DNA of 64,000 nucleotides from Coturnix japonica. Its lineage: Eukaryota > Chordata > Aves > Galliformes > Phasianidae. Where the stretch lies: positions 806,001 through 870,000 of the forward strand of contig NC_029532.1 in NCBI RefSeq assembly GCF_001577835.2, read 5' to 3'. Made by a program: the position numbers and the translations under genes. Each line of letters opens with the position of its first letter. Position 1 is the first letter of the stretch. This document shows, in pieces, positions 23,935 to 34,900 of this stretch. Below the pieces are notes generated by a model that was given only the letters and a program-made list of their open reading frames with translations, made no database searches and was not told where the DNA came from.

Positions 23935-24060
23935 CTGAGGTCTAGGAGACCTCCTGAGATCACCCAGTCTAACTTCTGTGATCAAGCAGGCTCAGCAAGA
24001 GCAGGCTGCCTGGTCAGCACCTTACTGCCACCTAAGCACAACAGCTACACATGTAGCTGG
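23935..24060 (-). repeat. Diverged CR1 remnant
   Basis: AGACCTCCTGAGATCACCCAGTCTAACTTC followed by AAGCAGGCTCAGCAAGAGCAGGCTGCC resembles the common minus-orientation CR1 stretch (GAGATCATCCAGTCCAAC, then AGCAGGTTGCC). Both borders are vague. Recognised by eye only. Confidence 0.5.
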
Positions 24061-27000
24061 ATGTTCTGTATGCGTGAAGGACCTGCCTGTTCTTGTAGAG
24101 AGGATGTGGAGCTGCTGCGTACCCCGGAGAGCAAAAGCCATCATTGATGGACCTGGATCCAGATCTGTAGTCTAACTAAAAAGCTCCCTTTGTTGAACAT
24201 TTCACTCTGGGAATCCTTTGGCAGAGAAATCTTCCCTCCAGTGAGCTCAGGCAATGTCTAATGAGCTGTGGTAACAAAGATAGTTTTAATTGAATGGATC
24301 AGCTAATAACAACTTCGCTATAGACACAAACCTGCACATGCAGAAAAGCTTTTTTCTCCTTTGGCTGTTTTTCACCATCGTATACTGACTAAGCACAAGA
24401 ACAGAACAGTCATACAAGTTCTAATCTGGCCTTCAGGTGCATTTTAGACTCTAGAAAAGAAAAACACCCTCCAGACGTCTTTGTTAATCCCATTTTGGAA
24501 TCCATTCCACATGTATGATATGAAACATATTGATCTAAGCAATTCATACGTGCTCTTCCATCTCCTGTACTGTCAGGCACTCATCACAGAGCAGCACCTT
24601 CATCACACTTTCACCACACGTGAGAGCTTCCTTGAACTAAAATCCCAGGAGCACATTTCATTCTAATTTCTCCTCTCTTTCTTCTCACAGTTAAGTGGCT
24701 GTTTGTCCACAAACAGGTATGGGCCCATATGCAGACGCAGCACTTTAAGGCAGCCACTCAACCACTCACCTTCCCTGGAGCTGTCGGTTCCAGCCCATGC
24801 CAGGCATTGCTGCAATAGCCATGCACTGTTGATGTCAGCTTACACGGGAACACGCTTGGATTTTCAAGTTCCAGTCTGGCATGTCAGGGTCACTTTTAAA
24901 TGTGGGCTTTTCATTAATGTCCTAATAGTTTGCAAAAGAGACTCTTAGAAAAATCCCGTTTTCCCTGCCTACAGGAGTACAGCGCATGCTTGTTCACTAA
25001 CTTTGCATCACCACCTACGCCATAAAACAAAAGCTTGCTCTACCAGAGCCAAGAAACAAATTCTTTTGCACACTGATTGTTCGTAACACCAGTTTGTTTT
25101 GAGAAGCCTAAAGCTGTTTCTGAGCAAAGTATAACATAAGTTTTCATCAGCAAAATCCATTCTATAGAGTTGTGAGTTAACTTGTCAATCTGTGTTTCAG
25201 CAGATGGTTAAAGGCTAAAATACGTATCTCCAGAGGCACCTTCCTACTTTTGCTCTCTGATCTCAGATAACAGTATGGTATATGTGGCAGACAGTCATGC
25301 CAATACCTGTAAGAGTTCAGAGGACAAATTCATAGCCCTAGTCCATACAACAGCCTACCACTACATTTTCACTGTTGGACAGGCAAAAATACAATCCCAT
25401 GTTCACTTGTTTTCACCCCAGTAATAGAGAAGATCTGCAATATCAGGAAATGGGAAAGGGCGATGGAATGAAACCTTACTCTAGGAGGGAACTTGCCTCT
25501 GAAGAGTGAAGTCGTCTTGGTCTCATGATGCTCTTCTGACAGGACTAGCTCCAGGGCATGGAAAGCTACAACTGAGAGCGATCAACAGATTTTTGAACCC
25601 AGCTCTGTGTGACAATGAACCATACTGGAAAAAAAGCCTTCAACACTGCCTTTTTCATTTAGCTTTCAAGGCCCTGGACTGCCACAGAGATGCTAATCCA
25701 GAGCAGAAATGATTCAGTGCTTAAAAAAAAATAAAAAGTCTAAGTACTTACTAATCCAGAGAGAGATTTTCCACCTACTGCCTCCAAGAGAGCAGACTTC
25801 TCCAAACAGGCTACAATGCTGAGACAGACCAAAGCTTCTAAACTTTGAGATAATGCTGACAAGCAGAATGAGTATCATTATCTATATCAAAGGCTAATCA
25901 TTAACTACTGCTCAGATTCAACTGTAATCACTTTTACTCTGCTTTAAGCCTGTTTATTACCCAACTTGTAAGCTATTTCAAACCACATCTATCACCTGTA
26001 ATCCACTCCGTGGAAAATATTTATATTAAGCCTTTCATAGGTATTCAGAACAGGGACAAGGGCTGAAGCAGCAGGGACTTCGGCTGCATTCTACCCTGGC
26101 TGAAACCATCCTCACAAAATATCGACAGCTCCTATTGTTACAGCCAAAGATTTCATATGACTCAAAATAAATATTTACTGCTTGGCCTCTGGAGCCTGCA
26201 GAAGACAGAAGCCAACCACGGCAGGAGCAGAGGAAGGGCTGGGATGCTCACACTGGCTTCAAGTAAGATCAAATTCAAGCAGTGCACAAAAAGGAATCGG
26301 CTGGCACGCAGCACACACGATCCTACTCTCGTGATGTACAGTTGCTGTAACATTTCTCTAGTATCCTTCAATCTCACCTGACATCACCTCAAACATTAAG
26401 AGAATTCAGTACTTCCTTGTGAGATAATGTCTTATGCCAGGCTCATGATGGTAACTTGATTTGTATCAAACTCTGCCAATAGCATGATTCAGTCTCTTGT
26501 CAAGCTCATTCGACCAGGAGTGCAGACAAAGGGACCATAAAAGATGCAATAGAGAAAAAACAGAACAACACTGTGAGGTGGATTTTACTTCCATAATATT
26601 CTATGGCTGGGCGTGTTCCTCAGGAGCCTGCACTGCTACTTCCCTTATCACTTTGATGTCCAAGGGTTGACTTACCACATCGGAAACACACAGGCTAATC
26701 TCGCTGCCCTCCCATGGAGCACTGCACTGACAGAGCTGCTGCTGTCGCTTCCTGAGAGCCGGAGGAGAATGAGCCGGGATCGCCTGCCTGCTGGGAGCAC
26801 CAGCCTTCAGTCTGCTCTCCATTTGTTAGTGTTTTTCTTTCCCAAGTAAAGGATGCAAGTTTGAAAACGCAAGCAAGCTGTGACAATACGTTGTCCAATC
26901 TCTAGAGTACAAAGCCTTTCAGAGCAGGAAAAGTTAGGTGAGGTATGAGCTGCTTAATCAGATCCCCAGCTCTCAGCACTGCCTCTGACCAGACACAATA

Positions 27001-27535
27001 TGCAGGAACCCAGCCAGGAGCTGCATGGCCATGCTGTGCTGTGCACTGCCACAGATACTTCATCACAGTATGATTGCTTTCCAGAGCAAACAAGGCAACT
27101 TCCAGAATAAAAAGAAACGAAAGGCTTTAGAAAGTTAATCTGCAGTGCAACAAATTAGGAGTTTAATTAGTTTACAGTAACTATTTCCATTATTCTTCGC
27201 ATTACAGGATTCTGGCTTTTAGCCGAAGAAAAGGTTAATGAAAAAATCACTGCTCTCAACTACCCTGGGATAAGAACATGAGACTGAAACAAAATGTAGT
27301 GCAGTAGATTACTAACACTGGATCTTCGAGGAGGAACAAACAAAACAAAACAAACCCCAGATTGAGGCTTTTTCATCCTCCTCTAAGGAAAAACTGCCCA
27401 GATCCCCAGTGATTTCCTGACAGATCTCTCGAGGAGCTCACACTGGCTGTCAGCTCCAACTCGACTTCATAACACTGAGGCAGTTTATGGGCTACCTGAG
27501 GGTGACCTTCAGACAAGCATGAAGCAGGCAGGCCA

Positions 27536-27582
27536 TGGAATCATGGAATGGCTTAGGCTGGAAGCCTGCAGGGACATGGCAC
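27536..27582 (-). repeat. Short CR1 3'-end fragment
   Basis: GGAATCATGGAATGGCTTAGG followed by CTGGAAG matches the reverse complement of the CR1 tail. Only about 45 bp are recognisable. Confidence 0.6.
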
Positions 27583-27727
27583 CTTCCTGCTGGGCAGTGC
27601 AGTCTTGGTAGCAAATGCAGAAGCCAAAAAGGAGAGGAGAATGCATTATATCTCTTTCAAAACATTATCAGTTTTGCCTTCTCTCTGATCTAACGTTGAC
27701 TGGAAAGCAAGAGAGCTGAAAGGAAGC

Positions 27728-27771
27728 TCCTTAGGGCACTGACTGAAGGTCCTTAGGGCACTGACTGAAGG
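27728..27771. repeat. Perfect 22-bp tandem duplication
   Basis: A 22-base unit starting TCCTTAGGGCACTGACTGAA occurs twice with no spacer and no mismatch (27728-27749 and 27750-27771), implying a very recent duplication. Confidence 0.95.
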
Positions 27772-28662
27772 AAGGCTCTGTGTGAACATGGCCGTTATTT
27801 CATTCACACCACAGCACTATTAAAGATTAGTATTCTCAGCACCTTCCCTTCCCTGGCACGAGGCGTTTGTTCAGGGAAGGAGTCTCAATAATCCCAAACA
27901 TGAAGAGAAAGTGAGAAGAAAACTCCTGCCAACCCTCCAGTCCTCACCACTGTGTGTCAGTCAGAGCTGCTGGCCCAAAATTCACCTTTAAAGCAGAAGT
28001 GACTCAAAAAATCGGAATTCTTCTTTATTGCAGCCTGGAGAGATTATTCTAATTCTCCATCTGGATAAAAAACTGCTTGAGATGGGACATTTAAGGGGAA
28101 ATCTCAGAGGAAAACAGCTGGATGATGTGTAGCGGTCCTTAAGACAAAGCTCTGTGTGAGCTCACAGTTCCTATGGCAGTATTACTTTATTCCTTTGATT
28201 AGTTGTTTGTTATCTTGGTGGGGAGCAGCAGAAGAGGTTTAACGCAGATTTTAGAGCAGGTAACACAAAGCATCGCTGTGATTGAGTGTCACGTACCGGG
28301 GCCGGATTAATCGCATCCTGCCAAGCGGGCAGTAATGAGGGGCAGAGGCACAAAGCCCGTCCCCACAGCACAGCACAGCACGGAGCTCCCGCCGCCAGCG
28401 CTGCTTCTTTTACACAGAAACACGGGTTTGTGGCTCGGCCATTCTCACTCTTAACACATCCACGCTCAGCTCTGACACCGCTACTCCTCACCCAACGAGC
28501 TGTCACCCCATCAATCCCTGCTCAATCCCTGCCCCCTCATCGAGCCCCTCCGTTCCGATGCCCCGCCAGGCGCCCGCCCGCAGCGCGACCCCGCCATCAC
28601 CTCAGGGAGCGGAGCTGTGAGGGGGGAGAAAGGGCGCGAAACGAGCCCGCGCTGTCACTCAC

Positions 28663-28710
28663 CTCGAGACCGCCACGAGGCTGCCCGCTAAGCCCCGCCC
28701 CCCGACATGG
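28663..28710 (-). other. SLC31A1: Non-coding first exon of SLC31A1 (3' border only)
   Basis: On the minus strand GGTCTCGAG is followed by GTGAGTGAG, a near-consensus splice donor, so the exon ends at 28663. This is the expected place for the untranslated first exon of SLC31A1, facing FKBP15. The transcription start is not visible; the upper coordinate is a guess. Confidence 0.5.
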
Positions 28711-28903
28711 CGGTTAAGCCCCGCCCCTTCAAAATGGCGGCTAAGCCCCGCCCACCTGACCTTGTCCCCTCATCCCCGCCCCGGAAGTGCCATCTAAGCC
28801 CCGCCTCCTTGCCTCTCTTCCTCCCGCCGTGTTCGCACTGCCGCAAAGCGCGCCGCTGTGGGCTGAAGCGTTTACGACAGCGCGGGGCTGTGGGGCGGCC
28901 GGT
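28681..28903. promoter_or_regulatory. Bidirectional promoter SLC31A1 / FKBP15 with SP1-YY1 minisatellite
   Basis: CpG-rich segment between the SLC31A1 donor and the FKBP15 ATG (28904). TAAGCCCCGCC is repeated at 28689, 28715, 28742 and 28795, with a weaker CATCCCCGCCCC copy near 28768, so the unit is about 26-27 bp. ATGGCGG (28707, 28734; AAAATGGCGGC is a YY1-type site) alternates with the CCCCGCCC GC boxes. CCGGAAGTG at 28781-28789 is an ETS core. No TATA box is seen. Confidence 0.75.
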
Positions 28904-31900
28904 ATGTTCGGAGCGGCGGAGGAGGATGACGCCGATTTTCTGGCCCCCGCCACCGGGTGAGTGGCCAGCGGGTGTCCCCGGTCTGAGAGCACGGCAGCTG
29001 GACAGGCCGGAGCCGGCTGCCGTCCCGTGGGCTGGGTTGTGAGGGTCGGTGCTCTGTGTGGGCTCCCATTTGGGGCCGGCAGCAGACAGGCCTTAGAGCG
29101 GGGCCGCTGAGCTCAGCGCTTTAATGGTGTTTGTTGTTCCTTCGTTGTGTAACCGCTGTCAGTGCTGTTCCTGCCTCGCCGTGTTTATGTTCCGATGGAA
29201 GCCCTTGTTTCCTTGAGTTATTTAAAGAAGCATAGTGCTAAATGATGGCTTCTCTGCTGTCACAAGTGCAGTGGTTAATTGGAGGGTGGTTTATTCATTG
29301 CTTTAAAGTAACTTCCCCTTTGGTTTTGCTCCAGGCCTTTTTTTTTGTTCCATACAGTCACTTTTGAGGAAATGAAACTCTGTGTTGCTCATCTCTTTGT
29401 CTGCAAGTTCTGCTTTTCCAAAGCTGGGTGTCTAATTAGTACAGAGCTGCTTAACACGCATCGCTTTATGTCTGAAATGATAGCAAACTCTGTGTGGGGT
29501 GACTCTCAATCATTCATCAATGAAGTCTGTTAAATAAAGCAAGTTTCTTCACTTTTCTTTCCAGTGCCAGGTTGGCGTCTCTCTTTGGATTGGATCAGAC
29601 AGTCTCAAGCCAGGGAAATGAATTCTTTCAATACACTGCCCCAAAGCAGCCCAAGAAGGGTCAGGCAGCAGCTGGTAAGTGACTGAAGTTGATCACGTGG
29701 CAGGAGGAGCCTTGGAGCAGCTCTCCTGGCTCCGTGAGGGCTTTTGTGAGGAGCAACAGTGCAAATATTCACTTAGCTTTTCTTTGCTGATGTTATCTTC
29801 CTCTAGTGCTCTCTGGGTTATTCTGCCTGTCTGTAGGGACTTTGGAATATTACTCTCTTCTTTAATCCTTTTCTGGAGTTAGAATCGTAGAATTGCTCAG
29901 GTTGGAAAAGACCTTAAAGATCATCAAGACCAACCACAACCCAACCATACTACCCGAACTCTAACAACCCTATGCTAAATCATGTCCCTGAGCACCACAT
30001 CCAAATGGCTTTTAAACATATTTAGTGGCAGTGACTTGACCATCTCTCTGAGGAGCCTATTCCACTGCTTAACAATTCTTTCTGTAAAGATGTTTTTCCT
30101 GATATCCAACCTAAACTTACCCTGGCACAACGTACACTGGCCATTTCCCCTCATTGTGTCACCTGTCAGCAGTGAGAAGAGCCCAACCCCACTCTATCTG
30201 TAAGCGCCTTTCAGATATTGGAAGAGAGCAAATAGGTCTCCCTTCAGCCTCTTTTTCGCCAGACCAAACAGTTCCAGTTTCTTCAGTCACTGAAGTTATT
30301 TTGTTCTGGGGGAGGGATGTATCATGACCTTGTCACTGGCCAGCAGATGTGGCAGTTCTGTGTCACCGAATGCTGCTTTCTGCCCTCCAGCAGGTCAGGC
30401 AGCCCAGAAGGCACCCGCAGCCCCAGCACCTTCAGGAACACCATCAGTCTTCGTGGCCACTGCAGTTCATGCTTATCGATAGTAAGTACAACAGTAGTTT
30501 TCTTCATTGTATTTTAGAGTCCATGACTCTGGGGCCCGTGACAGGTATTAGGGCAGATATTTTTGGATAAGCAGGAAGAGGAATCTTATAAGGCGTGTCT
30601 GCATGGTGCGAGTCAATGCAAGGTTCTGCTCAGAAAAAAGGGCTCAGTTCAGGGCTGCACAGTTGCCAAGTAAACAGCAAGTTCTCAGTTTGTGCGTTGC
30701 AGGGAACTGCGTGCTATTGTGCTGACCTGACATCTGCACAGTTTCTGACCAGCTCTGTCAGAAGCTTATGTCTCATCTTCATTTGTGGAAAACTGAGGCA
30801 TGAGTGTAGAATGACTGCAGTGTAACTGTATGTTTACTGCAGCTGTCCTGTGAAGACTTGCTTGCCTTGCATCTCTGCAATTTCCATCTCAAACTTCACA
30901 ATGTATGCTCCTGTTATATGTGGGTAAGCAACAAAGTTGTAATTTCTTTAAGCTCGGAAGTGCTCCCAGGCTTTTGGTCATGAAGAAAAGGACCTGAACT
31001 CTAAAGAGGAAAAGCAACAGCAGAGGGAAATATCTGAGGCAGGGACAGTTCCACAGCTGAGTGTTTCACTTCTCTTGCAGTACAAATGGGCAGTATTTGA
31101 AGCAAGGCAAGTATGGAGCAGCTGTAGTGGGGAGCCATGCTACTAAAGAGGTGAGAAACACTTCACTGTGATATTTTTCATGCCGAAGATATGCTGGTAT
31201 GAAGCAGTGTTTCTCTGAGCTCACTGGGGATGCCTTTGCTCTGCATGTTGAAGGTCTTCTTAGTTAGTCCAGTAAAGTGATATATTTGAAGGATACCTTA
31301 CATGCTCTGATCTGTTCGTGTGGTTGGTTGTGGTGCATTTCCTATCCCATGATTGATATTGTCTCACTAAGTTACCTACGCTTTGATAAGAAGAACTTAT
31401 TGCTTACTGTGCAATATTTATCACTGAACCACTTTGTCTGCTTGTATGTTTTCAAGTGTCCGTTGTAGCTGTTAGAAAATTATGTTAAGTATTTTTCCTG
31501 TGAAAAATGATGCTGCCAGGTGTGTTCAGTAATACTGCAGTGTTAGGCTCAGAATGAAGCACACTCTAATTGAAAACGTTTTCAGTTTCTGTTGGTTTGT
31601 TGTTGTCTTTTTTTCTTTTCCCCTGCACAATTCTTTACGGAATCCAGTACAGGATTCTCCTTTACATCAGTCAACAGCAACAGATCACATCTGCAAGGAT
31701 CCACCCAGGCTTTGTACTCACGGTAAGACTGGATTAGAAAAGCATCCGGTACACTGCAATGTTTGGAATGAACCCCTGTTTGTTGTGAAGTTTTATTAGA
31801 CTATAGCCTTTGATGTAGCAAGAGATGGCGCACTGACAAGGAGTGCTGTTCTCCTAGTTGTTGCACAAGAAACTGTTAAATCTACCTATTGCAGAGCCCT

Positions 31901-34900
31901 ATGAAATCAGTAGGTTTAATAATGAATTACACCTGTAGGAGGTGTATTTTTACCTCTGCATTACAGATGTTCTTGAGATTTGCAATCCTAAAATGTAGTA
32001 ACAGAATTCCCCCTGCTAATCATCTGTGGTTAAGTGTCTCAGAAAATACAAATGAGCCAGCAGATGGAAGTGATGGCAAGGAAGTATTTCCGCTCTAAGT
32101 CTTGAGTCTTGATACTCAGCATTTTTGTGATAAGAGCCACTTAAAACATTGTAAGCCCTAAAATGGGATCTCTCAGGAAGCTGTTTTCTGCTGATTTTAC
32201 AGAAGATGGGTGTTGTGATTTGCTGTTAGCTTGTTATTATGGAGATGTGGAATTTCTTGGTTGATGACTCTGAAATAATAGAATTCCAATCCTAATGTCT
32301 GATTAGGATCCTAGCTTGCTGTCTAGTTCTATGTTTTGTAAGATTAAAGGGTTATGTAGCTATGTAGTTAACGTTTTATTTAGTATTAAGTACTGAGTGA
32401 CTCTGGTTGCATGTGGAAGTCCTACTGTAATCAGACTTACAACTGGAAAATCTCATTATAACAGAATGTAGCTTCAAAGAACCATCTTAATAAAGCTGCA
32501 GCATCTATGAAGTACTGAGTCTTTGAAACATTTCTCCCATGATGATGAGCTCAGTAATAAGGGCCAGTTTCTTCATTCTGAAATTGGGTGGTAATGTGGC
32601 AGGATTCTTTCTCTACCTCTATTTAGTTTCAGTAGCTCATATTTAAAGTTTCTGTCAGATATAGTGTTTTTTAATTATTTCCATGTTAATTGAATGCATC
32701 TTTTTAGCATATAACATTGAGCTGATTTCCTTTCCCACAGGTTCAGTCCAACAATTACAGCACGTTCTATGATGATCAAAGACAAAACTGGTCAATCATG
32801 TTTGAATCAGAAAAGGCAGCGATGGATTTCAGTAAGCAGGTAGCTACTTACTCTGTGCAGGATATCACTTGCTACTTGTTTAAACAGCAGGCAGATTATG
32901 ATGCATCTCTTTGTTTTTGGAAGGTGAAAAAATCTTTTCAGTTGAAGTTCTGGTAGTGCAAAGTTCAGCTCAGGGACACATGGGATGCCTCCTGAGCACA
33001 TCCATAAGCGGTGCTTAATCAGTGCAGTAAGAAATGCATCAGATGTGTAAAGCAGTCGTGATGCCACGACTTAATGGTCAAGATGCTGATGTGTCTTTCT
33101 TTTTGCAGGTGTGTATCGCCAAATACAACAGCTCCCCAGTGCTTGATTCAGTCCTCTACCAGGATCTCTTTCTTGGAGAAGGGCAGGGAGTTGAAGGAGG
33201 GGACTCTCTGGAGGTTGCCTACACAGGCTGGCTGTTCCAGAACAATGGGCTTGGGCAGGTAAAGACATTTCTACCACCTACTAATGTATGGATTTGAGAG
33301 TCCCTGGGAGAAACCTGCCACTTCTAGCATAGTGCATAGCATAGGGAAACAGGAAGTGAAATAGTATGTAAGAGGCTGTGGGAGTTTATGAAATTTGTAA
33401 AGCAGTGTTGAGAATCTTGAAACAGTTGAGAAGTCAATGTGATTTTGTATTCTTGCTCTTTGACTGACCAGGTGTTTGACTCGAACATCAACAAGGACAA
33501 GTTGTTGCGCCTAAAGCTGGGGTCTGGAAAGGTCATCAAGGTAGAACTTCTAGTGTTTCACTGTAATAGAACTATTGTCTTGAATCTTTCTGTTACTGAA
33601 GACTTTGTTCAGGACTCGTACACACTCTTTCTTATATGTTTCATTTAATCGGAAATGCTGGTGGCTCATTCAACGAATGTCTGTTTCCTTAATTTATGTA
33701 GTATGTCGAAGTCTCCTTCAAAATAAGAGTGGAAAGTTGTCCTATTTTGAAAGTAGGAAGCTCCCTATTCTGGAAGTGACATAATCCATTACTTAGAAAC
33801 AGGGCTTCTTGACACCAAACAAGGAAATTCAGATTTGCATCTTTATTCTTCAGTTAATGCTGTCATTTTATAAAGGCCATTGAATTGATGTAAGATACGT
33901 CTTTAATATTGCACATTAAAATTGAGCAAGAAGCTCTCTGTGCTTTGGAACTTTCTGTAAATGGTGCCTGGAGCAGTCTTGATCGGTGTGTAGTTAAAAG
34001 AAACTGTAATGTCAGTAATCGGGCTGTTTGCTTTCTCTTCTGGCACCTGAATGCCAAAGGGCTGGGAAGAAGGAATGATGGGGATGAAGAAAGGAGGACG
34101 ACGCTATCTCATTATTCCTCCAGCCTTGGCCTATGGGACTCAGGGAGTGGCTGGCCGTGTCCCTCCAGACTCTACTTTAGTTTTTGAGGTGGAGGTTAGG
34201 CGGGTGAGTGTCTTCTCCCAAGTATTTATCTTGCATCTGCATTGTTGTTGGATGGTGCAGTCTGTCTGCAGAAATTTGCTGTTTGCTTGAGAAATGCAGC
34301 TCAGAAACAGTAATGAACAAAATGCCTCAGGAAGGTGCGTTTCCTTTAAAATAAAGCAATCCATAGGCTGTTTACTGAGCCGTGTCTGTTCCAGCTGCTT
34401 TGGGATCTCCTTACTGTCTTACCTGTGAGCTATTACAACTCCAAATAGTGAGGACTAACAGGCTGTAAAGACTCTGCTTCTGCAGTTCCAAATGATGGAA
34501 TGTTCTCTTGTATGTTCCAAGTCATACATGTTCTTACTCGAATTGAATAAACTTGGCAAAGGAGTAGTCATCAGAAGTGAGTAAGTTGATAAAAAATCCT
34601 TTCTGGGAGCTCGGAATAATATTTTATTTATATGTTTCTTAAGGTGAAGCTAGTGAAGGAAGGCTCTGGCTCAGATGGACAGAGTGTTAGTTCAAGGGAT
34701 TCTCTTGCACCTTCACCAATACCTAATTCAGATGGCTTCTCTGCAGACCCTGTTTTATTGCCTCCATCCACAATACCTCCAAAGCCCGGGTAAGCAGAAG
34801 CATTGTTAAAACAACTTGATGCATTGCAATGTGTTAATGCTGATAAACATCTAGGACAGTGTTGTGCTAACACATCACTTGGCAAATGTGCATCCTCTGT

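Larger units (their letters stand above)
15637..28662 (-). other. Intron 1 of SLC31A1 (13.0 kb)
   Basis: From the acceptor before 15636 to the donor at 28663. I find no conserved coding exon on either strand; open frames are short and unrelated to known families by eye. It holds two CR1 remnants, a TACA-type inverted repeat (22654-22689), a perfect 22-bp tandem duplication (27728-27771) and scattered short A/T runs. Regulatory elements are possible but cannot be identified from a single sequence. Confidence 0.7.
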
